Source of the DNA: Phyllobacterium zundukense
Lineage (GTDB): Bacteria; Pseudomonadota; Alphaproteobacteria; Rhizobiales; Rhizobiaceae
DNA length: 64,000 bases
Direction of reading: 5' to 3'
Assembly (NCBI RefSeq): GCF_002764115.1
Contig: NZ_CP017941.1
Coordinates: 558,001-622,000, forward strand
Of the stretch, positions 40,080-50,326 are shown piece after piece. Numbering within the stretch: position 1 is the stretch's first letter; each line of letters starts with the position of its first letter. The notes beneath the pieces were generated by a model that worked only from the letters and a program-made list of their open reading frames with translations, was not told the origin of the DNA and ran no database searches. A program made the translations under genes and the position numbers.

Positions 40080-43000
40080 TCGGCCATCTCATCGCCTGGT
40101 CGGCACGCAACCTGATGCTGGTCCTGATCGGCACGGTCTTTGCCGTCGCCGCGGGTGTCTATGCGCTCAAGACGTCGCCGCTCGACGCCATTCCGGATCT
40201 CTCCGACGTCCAGGTCATCGTCTACACCGACTATCCCGGCCAAGGACCGCAGGTTGTCGAGGATCAGGTGACTTATCCGCTGACGACGGCGATGCTGACC
40301 GTGCCGAAGTCGAAGGTCGTCCGCGGTTTCTCCTTCTTCGGCGTCTCCTTTGTCTATGTGATCTTCGAGGACGGCACCGATCCCTATTGGGCACGCAGCC
40401 GCGTGCTTGAATATCTGAACGCCGCAGCACAACGGCTGCCGCAGGGTGTCACGCCCGGTCTCGGCCCGGATGCGACCGGCGTCGGCTGGGTCTATCAATA
40501 TGCGGTGGTCGCCAAGGACCAAACCCTTGCCGAACTGCGGTCGCTGCAGGACTGGGTCGTCCGTTATGCCGCGTCCAAGGCGGAAGGCGTGGCCGAAGTT
40601 GCCAGCGTTGGCGGGTTCGTCAAACAGTACAATGTCGTGGTCGATCCGCAGCGCCTGCGCTCGTTCGGCATCCCGCTCCAGACCGTCAAGGACGCCGTGC
40701 GCAATAGCAATATGGACACGGGCGGGCGTTCGGTGGAACTCTCCGAGTTCGAATTCATGGTCCGCGGACGCGGTTATCTCAAAGGCATCAGCGACCTCGA
40801 ACAAATCGTGCTGAAAAGCGACGGCGGCACGCCCGTGCTGATGCGCGATGTGGCGCATGTAGAGCTTGGGCCTGACGAACGGCGCGGTGTCACCGAACTC
40901 AACGGTGAAGGGGAGGTCGCGAGCGGCATCGCCTTGCAGCGCTTCGGGGCGAACGCGCTTACGGTGATCGAAAACGTCAAGGCAAGCCTTGCCGAGATTG
41001 TGCCAAGCCTGCCGAAGGGTACGGAAATCGTTCCGGTCTACGACCGTTCGCAACTGATCGAGGCGGCGATCGAAACGCTGAAGAGCACACTCTTTGAAGA
41101 AAGCGTCATTGTTGCACTCGTCTCGATAGTATTTCTGTTGCATGTCCGCAGCGCGCTGGTCGCCATCCTGATGCTGCCCGTGGGCGTGCTGATGGCATTC
41201 GCCGCGATGCGTCTTCTTGGGCTTGGCTCCAACATCATGAGCCTCGGCGGCATCGCCATTGCGGTCGGTGCCATGATCGATGCGGCCATCGTCATGATCG
41301 AGAACGCCCACAAGCATCTTGAACGCGCTCCCGAGGACAAGCCGCGCATCGAGGTGCTGATCGACGCCGCAAGGGAAGTCGGTCCTGCTTTGTTCTTCAG
41401 CCTGTTGATCATCACAGTCTCGTTCCTGCCGATCTTCACGCTGGAATCGCAGGAGGGGCGGATGTTCGGACCGCTCGCCTTCACCAAGACCTTCGCCATG
41501 GCGGCGGCCGCGCTGCTGTCGGTGACATTGGTGCCCGCGCTGATGGTGATCTTCGTGCGCGGCCGCATCGTTCCCGAACACAAAAACCCGATCAACCGCT
41601 TCCTGATCTGGATCTACCGCCCGGTCATCAGCGGTGTGCTGCGTGCCAAGCTGCTGACCATTTTCCTTGCACTGGTGGTACTTGGCGTCTCGTTCTGGCC
41701 CGCCAAACAAATCGGCTCGGAATTCATGCCGACCCTTAATGAGGGAACGCTGATGTATATGCCGACAACCCTGCCGGGCATCTCGATCACCAAGGCAGCC
41801 GAACTTCTGCAAACCCAGGACCGCATCATCACATCCTTCCCGGAAGTAGCGTCCGTCTACGGCAAGGCTGGCCGGGCGGCGACCGCCACCGATCCCGCAC
41901 CGACCGAAATGTTCGAGACCATCATCAACCTGAAACCGAAGGAGCAATGGCGGCACGGCGTCACCATCGACAGCCTCAAGCAAGAGATGGACAAGGCACT
42001 TCAGTTTCCCGGTGTCTCCAATGCCTGGACCATGCCGATCCGGGCGCGCATTGATATGCTGTCGACGGGGATCCGCACGCCTGTCGGCATCAAGGTGTTT
42101 GGCACGGACCTCACCCAGATGGAACAGGTGGCACGCCAGGTCGAAACCGTCGTCAAGGCCGTGCCTGGTACATCAAGCGCCTATGCCGAACGCGTCATCG
42201 GCGGTTACTACCTCGACATCGTTCCGGACCGGGCGTCGCTCGCCCGCTATGGCCTGATGATCAATGACGTGCAGGACGTGATCGCCACCGCCCTTGGCGG
42301 TGAGGCGGTGACAACGACGGTGGAAGGTCGTGAACGCTATACGGTCAATGTCCGCTACCCCCGCGACTTCCGCAGCGATCCGCAATCGATCGCCCAGAAC
42401 GTACTCGTGCCCTTGCCGAATAGTGGCACAGTGCCGCTCGGCGAGGTTGCCAGTGTTCAGCTCACGCGTGGCGCAACCTCGATCCGAACGGAAAACGGCC
42501 AGCTCGCGATCTACATCTTCGTGGACATCGCCGGGCGTGATCTCGGCAGCTATGTGGCCGCGGCGCGCGATGCGGTTGCGAAGGACGTGGTTTTCCCGCA
42601 AGGAACCTATGTCGCCTGGAGCGGCCAGTTCGAATATCTGGAGCGGGCAAAGGCGCGACTGAAGATCGTCGTTCCGGTGACGCTGCTGATCATCTTCCTG
42701 CTGCTCTATCTCAACTTCCGCAGGCTGACCGAAACGCTGATCGTCATGCTGTCGCTTCCCTTCGCACTGGTCGGCGGTCTGTGGCTGATGTGGTGGCTCG
42801 GCTTCAACATGTCGGTTGCCGTCGCCGTCGGCTTCATCGCGCTTGCTGGCGTTGCCGCCGAAACGGGCGTCATCATGCTGATCTACCTCGATCAGGCGCT
42901 GAACGAGCAGCGAGACGCGGCAAAGGCTCAAGGCCGGAGTTTCAACCGTTCGGACCTGCATCACGCCATCATGGAGGGTGCCGTCGAGCGCGTGCGGCCG

Positions 43001-43252
43001 AAAATGATGACCGTCGTCGCAATCATGGCGGGTCTGATCCCAATCCTGTGGAGCACCGGAGCAGGGTCCGAGATCATGCAGCGCATCGCCGTGCCGATGA
43101 TCGGCGGCATGGTGTCGTCGACGCTTTTAACCCTCGTCGTCATCCCGGCAATTTACGGCCTGGTGAAGGGTTGGCGCTTGCCTGTCTTGCAGGCGGCGGA
43201 TGGGACTGTTCGTGAAAGCCGTACAGACGGTCTGAAGGTGGCCGCCGAATGA
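40076..43252 (+). CDS. cusA: CusA-type heavy-metal RND efflux pump
   Basis: 1058-aa twelve-helix RND permease exporting Cu(I)/Ag(I) from periplasm or cytosol using protons. Family segments include LDAIPDLSDVQVIVYTDYPG, the helix 4 stretch GGIAIAVGAMIDAAIVMIEN and MPTTLPGISITKAAELLQTQ. Methionine-rich positions (LSTGIRTPVGIKVFGTD region) fit the Cus subgroup. A long antisense ORF (39926-41983) is a composition artefact. Translation is coupled to cusB by an ATGA overlap. The TolC-like partner lies at 58480. Confidence 0.92.
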   Translation: MIGHLIAWSARNLMLVLIGTVFAVAAGVYALKTSPLDAIPDLSDVQVIVYTDYPGQGPQVVEDQVTYPLTTAMLTVPKSKVVRGFSFFGVSFVYVIFEDGTDPYWARSRVLEYLNAAAQRLPQGVTPGLGPDATGVGWVYQYAVVAKDQTLAELRSLQDWVVRYAASKAEGVAEVASVGGFVKQYNVVVDPQRLRSFGIPLQTVKDAVRNSNMDTGGRSVELSEFEFMVRGRGYLKGISDLEQIVLKSDGGTPVLMRDVAHVELGPDERRGVTELNGEGEVASGIALQRFGANALTVIENVKASLAEIVPSLPKGTEIVPVYDRSQLIEAAIETLKSTLFEESVIVALVSIVFLLHVRSALVAILMLPVGVLMAFAAMRLLGLGSNIMSLGGIAIAVGAMIDAAIVMIENAHKHLERAPEDKPRIEVLIDAAREVGPALFFSLLIITVSFLPIFTLESQEGRMFGPLAFTKTFAMAAAALLSVTLVPALMVIFVRGRIVPEHKNPINRFLIWIYRPVISGVLRAKLLTIFLALVVLGVSFWPAKQIGSEFMPTLNEGTLMYMPTTLPGISITKAAELLQTQDRIITSFPEVASVYGKAGRAATATDPAPTEMFETIINLKPKEQWRHGVTIDSLKQEMDKALQFPGVSNAWTMPIRARIDMLSTGIRTPVGIKVFGTDLTQMEQVARQVETVVKAVPGTSSAYAERVIGGYYLDIVPDRASLARYGLMINDVQDVIATALGGEAVTTTVEGRERYTVNVRYPRDFRSDPQSIAQNVLVPLPNSGTVPLGEVASVQLTRGATSIRTENGQLAIYIFVDIAGRDLGSYVAAARDAVAKDVVFPQGTYVAWSGQFEYLERAKARLKIVVPVTLLIIFLLLYLNFRRLTETLIVMLSLPFALVGGLWLMWWLGFNMSVAVAVGFIALAGVAAETGVIMLIYLDQALNEQRDAAKAQGRSFNRSDLHHAIMEGAVERVRPKMMTVVAIMAGLIPILWSTGAGSEIMQRIAVPMIGGMVSSTLLTLVVIPAIYGLVKGWRLPVLQAADGTVRESRTDGLKVAAE

Positions 43253-43304
43253 CGGTCGAAGCGACAACTGGCTGGTTCGGTTCGGAAGGGAGGTGTCAGA
43301 AAGA

Positions 43305-43907
43305 ATGGATGCCGACAGCAGTGAGTGGACAGCACTTTGGCCTTACGGGCTGCTCTTGATTGTCCTGGCAGCCTGGGCGATCCATCTTTTCCTTGCACCT
43401 TCAAGCTGGCCCGAGTGGGTCGGCGCAGCGTTGTTGCAGGTTTTCATCGTCGCGCAGATGTACGGGTTTCCGCTCACCCACTATTTTCTGACAACCATTG
43501 TGCCCATCGACATCCCGGCGGTTCGTTCCAGCGGTCACGTTTGGGCGACCCTGTTGGATTATGGGACGTTCGCCATGGTGCTCGAAATGATGCTCGGCTC
43601 GGTGTTAGTGTTTGCCGGGATGCTTCTGATTGTCAAAGGTTGGGCAGAGGTCTATTTTCATGGCGACAGGTTGATCACCGAGGGTGTCTACGGCGTTGTA
43701 AGGCATCCGCAATATGCAGGCATCTTTCTGGTGGTCTGCGGGACGCTGATCCATTGGCCGACGATCCCGACATTGCTCCTCACTCCGCTGATCGTGTGGC
43801 TGTATGAGCGTCTGGCCAAGAGGGAAGAGGCCGACCTGATCGGGCGATACGGCATTCAGTACAAGCAATACCAGGAACTGGTGCCAATGTTCGTTCCCGG
43901 TGGGTAA
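43305..43907 (+). CDS. Isoprenylcysteine carboxyl methyltransferase-family membrane protein
   Basis: 200 aa with about five helices and the ICMT/PEMT C-terminal motif (LITEGVYGVVRHPQYAGIFL, then KREEADLIGRYGIQYKQYQE). These enzymes methylate membrane substrates with S-adenosylmethionine; the substrate here is unknown. It follows cusA by 52 bp in the same direction, as often seen in copper clusters. ATG 43305 preferred; a GTG at 43293 is possible. Confidence 0.75.
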   Translation: MDADSSEWTALWPYGLLLIVLAAWAIHLFLAPSSWPEWVGAALLQVFIVAQMYGFPLTHYFLTTIVPIDIPAVRSSGHVWATLLDYGTFAMVLEMMLGSVLVFAGMLLIVKGWAEVYFHGDRLITEGVYGVVRHPQYAGIFLVVCGTLIHWPTIPTLLLTPLIVWLYERLAKREEADLIGRYGIQYKQYQELVPMFVPGG

Positions 43908-43975
43908 AAGTCCGCACGTGTATAGGGAGGCTCCCGGAGCCCGTTCAGACAGTTACAAATGAAAGGAGGTCCGCA

Positions 43976-44248
43976 ATGTACCGTTCATTGAAATTCCTTG
44001 GGTTGGCCGCCACAATAGGGGCTGGGCTTGCCCTCGCATCACCGATCGTTGCTGCCGATGACAATCAGTCTCCCGGATCAAACATGGGATCTGGCATGAT
44101 GGAGCACGGCGGCATGATGAACATGATGCAGCAGATGAGCCAGATGATGGAAAGCTGCAACAAGATGATGCAAAGCATGCCCGATTCCGGGAAGCCCAAC
44201 GAGCAAGGCCCCATGAATATGCCGATGCAACCCGACAAGAAGGGGTGA
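43976..44248 (+). CDS. Small exported Met-rich protein
   Basis: 90 aa: signal peptide (LAATIGAGLALASPIVAADD), then a Met-dominated region (MGSGMMEHGGMMNMMQQMSQ, MMESCNKMMQ), the kind that binds Cu(I) or Ag(I) by thioether ligands. Strong AAAGGAGG is 6 bases before ATG. The stop TGA overlaps the start of the DUF411 gene (TGATG). No named family; the metal role is inferred. Confidence 0.6.
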   Translation: MYRSLKFLGLAATIGAGLALASPIVAADDNQSPGSNMGSGMMEHGGMMNMMQQMSQMMESCNKMMQSMPDSGKPNEQGPMNMPMQPDKKG

Positions 44249-44730
44249 TGAAGGACAATCTGATGAAGAGACGTGAATTCATATGCACGGGCATGGCGGC
44301 GATTGCCGTGGCGCTAACCGCGGAAAAGGCAGGTGCGGAGCAACATTGGTCGATGACCGTTTACAAGGATCCAAACTGCGGATGCTGTAACCTCTGGTCC
44401 AAGGCCATGGAAAACGCCGGGTTCACAGTCTATCGGGTGGATACTGACGATTTGCCCGCCGTCAAGAGGCGCTTTGGCGTGCCCGCTGCAGTCGAGGGCT
44501 GCCATACGGCGGTTGTCGGCGGCTATTTTCTAGAGGGGCATGTACCGTTGGAGGTGGTGGCAAAACTGCTTTACGAGCGGCCCGATCTCGCCGGATTGGC
44601 GGTGCCTGGCATGCCTGCGGGATCGCTCGGCATGGGCAGCGATCCGAACGCCAGCTATGATGTCTACGCCGTCGCCAAAGGGCCAGAGCAGAAGACGTCG
44701 GTTTATTACCAGGTCAGACCCAAGAACTGA
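44248..44730 (+). CDS. DUF411 (CopG-like) metal-binding exported protein
   Basis: 160 aa with a signal (KRREFICTGMAAIAVALTAE; RR suggests Tat export) and the DUF411 core: TVYKDPNCGCCNLWSKAMEN, then VEGCHTAVVGGYFLEGHVP. Thioredoxin-like DUF411 proteins bind copper or silver in the periplasm. Start overlaps the previous stop; MKRREF at 44263 is an alternative. Last gene of this plus-strand run, convergent with copA. Confidence 0.85.
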   Translation: MKDNLMKRREFICTGMAAIAVALTAEKAGAEQHWSMTVYKDPNCGCCNLWSKAMENAGFTVYRVDTDDLPAVKRRFGVPAAVEGCHTAVVGGYFLEGHVPLEVVAKLLYERPDLAGLAVPGMPAGSLGMGSDPNASYDVYAVAKGPEQKTSVYYQVRPKN

Positions 44731-44838
44731 GTATCAGCGGCGGCGGTGACCGTCACTTAGGCTGGACTCAAGGACCGATATCACTTCACTGCAGGAGCCC
44801 AGCCGGAGAAACGCTAACTCCCTCAGGCAGGGCCCAGC

Positions 44839-47181
44839 TTACAATTTCACAGTCCTCAGGCGTAGCGCGTTGGCGACCACGGACACGGAAGATACACTCA
44901 TCGCCGCTGCCGCGATCATCGGCGAAAGCAACATCCCGAAAATCGGATAGAGGACACCTGCGGCGACGGGCACGCCAAGCACATTATATATGAAGGCGAA
45001 GAACAGGTTCTGCTTGATATTGCGGATCGTCGCCTCCGCCAGATGCCGGGCACGAACAATGCCAGTCAGATCGCCCTTGACCAGTGTAATGCCGGCGCTT
45101 TCCATAGCGACGTCGGCACCAGTTCCCATAGCGATGCCCACATGGGCGGCAGCCAGCGCCGGCGCGTCGTTGACGCCATCGCCTGCCATGGCGACCTTCG
45201 CGCCCTTTGCCTGAAGTTCATCGACCAGTGCCTTCTTGCCTTCCGGCAAGATGTCGGCGCGCACTTCGTCTATGCCTACCCTTGCGGCGACCGCCTTCGC
45301 CGTGCGCTCATTGTCGCCCGTAGCCATGATGATCCTCAAGCCGCTCTCGTGCAGGGCGCGGATTGCCTCCGCAGCCGTTTGTTTGATCGGATCGGCAACG
45401 GCAACAAGGCCTGCGAGCTTGCCGTCGATCGCCACGAACATCGCCGTCTTGCCGTCCGAGCGCAACTTATCCGCCAGGTCCTGGAGTGACTTGGTATCGA
45501 GCTTCAGTTCCTCCATCATCGCCGCATTGCCGAGTACCACGGTCTTGCCGGAAACCTCGCCCGTAACACCCTTCCCGGTGATCGCATCGAAATCGGCGAC
45601 GTTGGACAGTTTGACGCCGCGTTCGTTTGCGCCCTCTACGATGGCCTCCGCCAGCGGATGCTCGGAGCCTTTTTCAAGGCTTGCGGCGAGCGCCAGCAAA
45701 TCGCTTTCCTCAAAACCATTTACCACGAGGACGTCGGTGAGCTTGGGCTTACCCTCGGTGAGCGTGCCCGTTTTGTCGACAAGCAATGTATCGACCTTGG
45801 CGAAACGCTCCAGCGCTTCGGCGTCCTTGATGAGAACGCCGGCTTGAGCGCCGCGACCCGTCGCCGTCATGATTGACATAGGCGTTGCAAGGCCCAGAGC
45901 ACACGGACAGGCGATAATCAGCACCGACACTGCTGAAACGAAAGCATAGATCATGCGCGGCTCAGGGCCGAGCAGGGCCCAGATGACAAAGGATACGATG
46001 GCGATCAATATCACCGCCGGCACGAAATAAAACGAGACCGCATCTGCCAATCCCTGTATCGGTGCGCGCGAACGCTGCGCCTTGGCCACCATGTCCACGA
46101 TCTGCGAAAGCATAGTGTCGGATCCGACCTTTTCCGCCCGCATGATCAGTGAGCCGCTCTTGTTGAGCGTTCCCCCGGTCACGTTATCACCTGGCGTCTT
46201 CTCGACCGGAACAGGCTCGCCAGTGATCATCGATTCGTCGATCGAGGAGCGGCCCTCAATGACAACGCCATCGACGGGAACACTGTCACCAGGGCGGATG
46301 CGCAGCCGATCACCTGATAGCACCTCATCCAGAGGAACATCCGTTTCCGTGCCGTCTTCGGCGATACGCCGCGCGGTTTTTGGCGCAAGGTCCAGCAACG
46401 CACGAATAGCCGATCCCGTGCGTTCACGCGCCCGCAGTTCGAGCACCTGTCCCACGAAAAGGAGCGCAACGATGACGGCTGCTGCCTCAAAATAAGTTGG
46501 CACTGACCCGCCATGACCACGGAAGGAATGGGGAAAGATATCCGGGAAAAGCGTTGCCACCACACTGTAGGCGAAGGCCGCGCCGACCCCGATCGAGATC
46601 AATGTCCACATATTCGGGCTGCGATTGACGATTGAGTCCCAACCGCGCTTAAAGAACGGGAGCGCGGCCCAGAGGACGACGGGCACAGCTAACGCCAATT
46701 CGAACCAGGCTGCGAGGCGTTCGCCGATCCAGTCGCGAACTGGCAGACCGAACATCGGCCCCATGGTTAGTATGAGCAGCGGGATCGAACACACGCCGCT
46801 CACCCATAACCGCCGCGTGAAATCGACCAGTTCCGGATTGGGGCCTTCGTCGCCAGTCGGTACGCCCATCGGCTCCAGGGCCATACCGCAGATCGGGCAG
46901 GAGCCCGGCTTGTCGCGAATGATTTGAGGATGCATCGGGCAAGTATAGAGCGTCCCAATCGGTACTGCTTTGGGCGGCAAAGTCCGGCTGTCCAGGTATT
47001 CCTCCGGATCTGCCGTGAATTTCTGCTGACAACCAGACGAGCAGAAATGGAATATTTTGCCCTTATATTCCGCCGTCGGTTTGCCAGCCTTCGGATCGAC
47101 CGTCATTCCACAAACGGGATCGCGAAAAGCATCAGTCTTCGCATCGATGACGTGGGGATGATTGTGCGTTTCCTGCGCCAT
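44839..47181 (-). CDS. copA: Copper-exporting P1B-type ATPase
   Basis: 780-aa pump. The N-terminus has a YHS domain ([20 protein letters not shown], then [10 protein letters not shown]) and a heavy-metal-binding repeat (YTCPMHPQI...[12 protein letters not shown]) in place of an HMA domain. The core shows the transport motif CPC ([13 protein letters not shown]), the phosphorylation site DKTGTLTEG, the SEHPLAEAI helix and [10 protein letters not shown]. The final helices carry the Cu(I)-type NV...[12 protein letters not shown] pattern. It would expel cytosolic Cu(I), with CopZ as donor. Transcribed alone from a CueR-type promoter. Confidence 0.92.
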   Translation of the reverse strand: MAQETHNHPHVIDAKTDAFRDPVCGMTVDPKAGKPTAEYKGKIFHFCSSGCQQKFTADPEEYLDSRTLPPKAVPIGTLYTCPMHPQIIRDKPGSCPICGMALEPMGVPTGDEGPNPELVDFTRRLWVSGVCSIPLLILTMGPMFGLPVRDWIGERLAAWFELALAVPVVLWAALPFFKRGWDSIVNRSPNMWTLISIGVGAAFAYSVVATLFPDIFPHSFRGHGGSVPTYFEAAAVIVALLFVGQVLELRARERTGSAIRALLDLAPKTARRIAEDGTETDVPLDEVLSGDRLRIRPGDSVPVDGVVIEGRSSIDESMITGEPVPVEKTPGDNVTGGTLNKSGSLIMRAEKVGSDTMLSQIVDMVAKAQRSRAPIQGLADAVSFYFVPAVILIAIVSFVIWALLGPEPRMIYAFVSAVSVLIIACPCALGLATPMSIMTATGRGAQAGVLIKDAEALERFAKVDTLLVDKTGTLTEGKPKLTDVLVVNGFEESDLLALAASLEKGSEHPLAEAIVEGANERGVKLSNVADFDAITGKGVTGEVSGKTVVLGNAAMMEELKLDTKSLQDLADKLRSDGKTAMFVAIDGKLAGLVAVADPIKQTAAEAIRALHESGLRIIMATGDNERTAKAVAARVGIDEVRADILPEGKKALVDELQAKGAKVAMAGDGVNDAPALAAAHVGIAMGTGADVAMESAGITLVKGDLTGIVRARHLAEATIRNIKQNLFFAFIYNVLGVPVAAGVLYPIFGMLLSPMIAAAAMSVSSVSVVANALRLRTVKL

Positions 47182-47221
47182 TATACCGACCTTTCAGGTA
47201 CGTCATATATGATCAGGATGG

Positions 47222-47252
47222 AACATACAGCTTCCTATCGTGGGAAGGTCAA
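47222..47252 (-). promoter_or_regulatory. CueR/MerR-type promoter of copA
   Basis: On the minus strand -35 TTGACC (47247-47252) and -10 TATGTT (47222-47227) are 19 bp apart, the long spacer typical of MerR-family activated promoters. The spacer contains the dyad CTTCC-N7-GGAAG, close to the CueR box ACCTTCC-N7-GGAAGGT. No cueR gene is in the window. Confidence 0.8.
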
Positions 47253-47408
47253 GAACGCTCCATCAGTGCGCTATCCTCCTCAATTCGAGGCATGCAATAA
47301 CGAAATGATGGGAGCGTTGTCTACACAATGACAATTTGTTGGCGCTATCTATCAGGCACCGTTTTTGGTCTGCCCGGTATTAGGACTGCCGCGTCGCCCG
47401 AGGATGTC

Positions 47409-47975
47409 ATGATCACTAGACGATGGTTCATTGCAGGATTAGCGATAACGGTGCTTGCGCCGGGCAGCGCCTTGGCCCAGTCAAAGAAAAGGCCCTTCGA
47501 GTTGGATCCGAAGTTCGAGCCGCACAGTGTTCCTTACGAAACGGATCTGCCTGCCGGATCGGTGGTGGTCGACCCGAAAAACAAGTTCCTCTACCTCATC
47601 GAAAATCCGTACAGCGCACACCGCTACGGCATCGGCGTTGGTCGTGCAGGTCTTGCATGGTCAGGTGAAGCGGTCGTGGGCCGAAAGGCCGTCTGGCCAC
47701 GGTGGATCCCTACAGATGACATGATAACAAGGGACCCTGCCAAATACGGAAAATATGCAGTGGGCGTGGATGGCGGTCCGGAAAATCCGCTCGGGGCGCG
47801 TGCTCTTTACCTGTTTCGCGATAACCGCGATACCTACTACCGCATACATGGCACAAATGAACCATGGACCATCGGAAAAGCGGTATCGAATGGATGCATC
47901 CGAATGATAAATGATCACGTCATCGAATTGTACGACTATGTCGGCGTCGGTGCCACGGTCGTCGTTTTGGGCTAG
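47409..47975 (+). CDS. L,D-transpeptidase (YkuD family)
   Basis: 188 aa with an RR-type signal (ITRRWFIAGLAITVLAPGSA) and the YkuD catalytic pattern HGTNEPWTIGKAVSNGCIRM, with nucleophile Cys in SNGCIRM. These enzymes make 3-3 peptidoglycan crosslinks or attach proteins to the wall. ATG 47409 is chosen over 47328 because it begins the signal peptide. It is divergent from copA, separated by the CueR-type promoter. Confidence 0.85.
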   Translation: MITRRWFIAGLAITVLAPGSALAQSKKRPFELDPKFEPHSVPYETDLPAGSVVVDPKNKFLYLIENPYSAHRYGIGVGRAGLAWSGEAVVGRKAVWPRWIPTDDMITRDPAKYGKYAVGVDGGPENPLGARALYLFRDNRDTYYRIHGTNEPWTIGKAVSNGCIRMINDHVIELYDYVGVGATVVVLG

Positions 47976-48062
47976 CCAGTGGGGCCGGCCTCATGGAAGC
48001 CAGTTCGCCTTTCGAACGAATCCAATGGTGTAAAATTACCAACTTGATCAGGGAGTTTTGTA

Positions 48063-48992
48063 TCACAAAACTCTATCGGGATGGTATTGGCTGCAATCCT
48101 GCAGGAGTTTATCGCGTTCCTGAATGAGGTCTGCTGCAAACTCATCCACGAGCCTCGATCTTGCCCTCTGTGGCGGCACGATCTGCAGTGTCACGAAGTT
48201 GACGGTGGGAACTAAGGGGCGGGCAATAAGTCCTGCTTTTTCATACCCCTCCGAGACATAGCTGAGAACGTTGGCGACGCCCACGCCCGCGCCTTCGAGC
48301 GCCAGTTGGCAGACGGTGGCGGAAAATTGCGTTTCCACGATCATGCGGGGCGAAATACCCGCGACAGCCAGATGACGGTCGAGCTGTTTTCGGGCAGTGT
48401 CCTCAGGCGCGAGACAAATCAGGCGCTCCTGATGGAGATCACTCGGGCTCACAATGCGTTTACTCTCCAGGGCGTGGCCTCTCCGAAACACACATACGCC
48501 GTAACTTTCGATGAAAGGCTCGGCGACCAGATTGGTCGTATCGATTTCGTCTGCACAAAGCCCAAAATCGAATAAGCCGCTGGCCACCAAATCACGAACT
48601 GCAGACGAACCTGAGATTTCGAACGTAATCGACACGGCAGGTCGGCGTTTCAAATACTTAGCGATAACCCGCGGCATGAAGCTGAGGCCAAGGGCAGCGG
48701 AACTTGCTACCTTCAGCGAACCCGTCCCCACTTCTCGTATCCGCGCGGCTGCCTGCCGCAACCTGTCCAGGCCAGCATGGGCCGCCTGGACCTCGCGGTA
48801 AAGCAGAAGGGCTTCAGGCGTTGCCGTGAGCCGTGGACCAGACCGTTCGAACAGCTTGAGTTTGGTCGTGTCCTCGAGCCGCTTCAAACCACGACTGACC
48901 CCGGGCTGTGAAATTCCCAGCAGGGTGGCGGCCCTAGTGGTCGAGCCCGTTTTCATCACCGCGCTAAATATTTCAATCAGGGCAAGATTCAT
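48063..48992 (-). CDS. LysR-family regulator of the lyase/transporter genes
   Basis: 309-aa LysR-type protein: HTH (FSAVMKTGSTTRAATLLGIS, then QPGVSRGLKRLEDTTKLKLF) and effector domain. It is divergent from the PLP-enzyme and Aap-like operon, with a 100-bp gap carrying an ATTCAT/ATGAAT dyad. It probably senses the amino acid or sulfur compound handled by that operon. Confidence 0.85.
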   Translation of the reverse strand: MNLALIEIFSAVMKTGSTTRAATLLGISQPGVSRGLKRLEDTTKLKLFERSGPRLTATPEALLLYREVQAAHAGLDRLRQAAARIREVGTGSLKVASSAALGLSFMPRVIAKYLKRRPAVSITFEISGSSAVRDLVASGLFDFGLCADEIDTTNLVAEPFIESYGVCVFRRGHALESKRIVSPSDLHQERLICLAPEDTARKQLDRHLAVAGISPRMIVETQFSATVCQLALEGAGVGVANVLSYVSEGYEKAGLIARPLVPTVNFVTLQIVPPQRARSRLVDEFAADLIQERDKLLQDCSQYHPDRVL

Positions 48993-48996
48993 GTCA

Positions 48997-49018
48997 ATTC
49001 ATTATAACCAAGATGAAT
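48997..49018. promoter_or_regulatory. Inverted repeat in the LysR/lyase gap
   Basis: ATTCAT-N10-ATGAAT, perfect 6-bp arms, beginning 5 bases upstream of the LysR start codon. Likely the LysR autoregulatory and activation site. Confidence 0.5.
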
Positions 49019-49092
49019 GATTTGGTGATCACTATGCATTTGTGGCGTGTCTATCACAAGTCTACTGTCGGAAGCAGACGAGGGATTTCAAC

Positions 49093-50301
49093 ATGCACGA
49101 CGACACCAGATGCCTGCAGATAGACGACGCCACCGCGCCATCCGGCTTTCAAAGCCTATCGTTTCCGGTTTTCCGCGGGTCCACAGTGGTGTTCCCCACA
49201 GTCGAAGCATACCAACGCAGGCGTGAGACATTCTACGACGGTTACTCCTACGGACTGTACGGCACGCCAACTTCAAGAGCGCTCGAAGCTCGGATCGCCT
49301 CGCTCGAAAATGGAGCCACGTCTCACGTAGTGCCGTCTGGTCTTGCCGCCATTGTTTTGACAATTCTTGCGGTAGCGAAAGCTGGTGATCAGGTGCTGCT
49401 GCCTGACAGCGTATATGACCCGGTAAGGACACTGTCCGACAACTTTCTGTCTTTTCTCGGAATTCAAGTTGGCTACTATGATCCGCTAATCGGGGGCGAG
49501 ATCGCGGCACTTATAGATGACCGCGTCAAGCTGGTCTTGGTTGAATCGCCTGGCTCGGCAACGATGGAAATTCAGGATATGGCGGCGATTGTAAGCGCCG
49601 CACGGGCAAACGGTTCGCGCGTGGCTGCCGACAACACATGGGCAACCCCACTTCGCTTCAAACCCCTCGATATGGGCATCGATTTTTCCATCTGTGCAAT
49701 ATCAAAGTATCTCGGCGGTCATTCGGACGTGCTTATGGGGTCTGTGACTGTCCGCGATGAGGTCCTCTACAGACGCCTTCGGGATGTGTCGCGTTATCTC
49801 GGTTATGGCGTTTCACCGGAAGACTGCTCTCTTGTTTTGCGCGGCATCGAGACCCTTCCAGTGCGGCTTGATCGGTCAGAGGCGAATGCCTTGGCGATTG
49901 CAAAGTGGTTTGAGGATCGTCCCGAGGTCGTCGACGTCCTTCACCCGGCGCTCCCCTCCCATCCCGGGCACGAACTATGGCAGCGCGATTTCTTGGGGTC
50001 TTCGGGCTTGTTCTCAGTCATTTTACAACCGTGGACGCGCCCGCACCTTGCATCGGTGATCGAGTCCTTGGAGTTCTTCAGCATCGGTGCGAGTTGGGGT
50101 GGCACGAAAAGCATCGTGGCAGTGATGGATCCGCCCCCGGTTCGTACAGCGACCAGGATCACTGAACAGGGCCCCCTGATCCGTTTCAGTATCGGCTTGG
50201 AGCACGTCGACGACCTGCTGGCCGATCTGGAAAGGGCATTTCGGCTACTGGAAGCCGAAATGGTGGAACCTCTCACGCCGTCCATCCGGCAGGGGATCTA
50301 G
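49093..50301 (+). CDS. Cys/Met-metabolism PLP enzyme (cystathionine beta-lyase-like)
   Basis: 402-aa PLP-dependent lyase. It shows YGLYGTPTSRALEARIASLE, VPSGLAAIVLTILAVAKAGD and the PLP-lysine segment AISKYLGGHSDVLMGS; FSIGLEHVDDLLADLERAF closes the fold. The family includes MetC-type lyases that cleave C-S bonds. ATG 49093 is preferred over GTG 49042. It heads a run with an amino-acid ABC transporter, so the substrate is probably an imported sulfur or related amino acid. Confidence 0.82.
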   Translation: MHDDTRCLQIDDATAPSGFQSLSFPVFRGSTVVFPTVEAYQRRRETFYDGYSYGLYGTPTSRALEARIASLENGATSHVVPSGLAAIVLTILAVAKAGDQVLLPDSVYDPVRTLSDNFLSFLGIQVGYYDPLIGGEIAALIDDRVKLVLVESPGSATMEIQDMAAIVSAARANGSRVAADNTWATPLRFKPLDMGIDFSICAISKYLGGHSDVLMGSVTVRDEVLYRRLRDVSRYLGYGVSPEDCSLVLRGIETLPVRLDRSEANALAIAKWFEDRPEVVDVLHPALPSHPGHELWQRDFLGSSGLFSVILQPWTRPHLASVIESLEFFSIGASWGGTKSIVAVMDPPPVRTATRITEQGPLIRFSIGLEHVDDLLADLERAFRLLEAEMVEPLTPSIRQGI

Positions 50302-50326
50302 ATATCAAATTAACAAAAAAGGGAAC

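Noticed and set aside
39926-41983. 685-codon minus-strand open frame opposite cusB/cusA
   Set aside because: Antisense to two clear RND genes; the His/Asp/Arg-rich composition is what a GC-rich coding strand gives in that frame, and no domain is visible.
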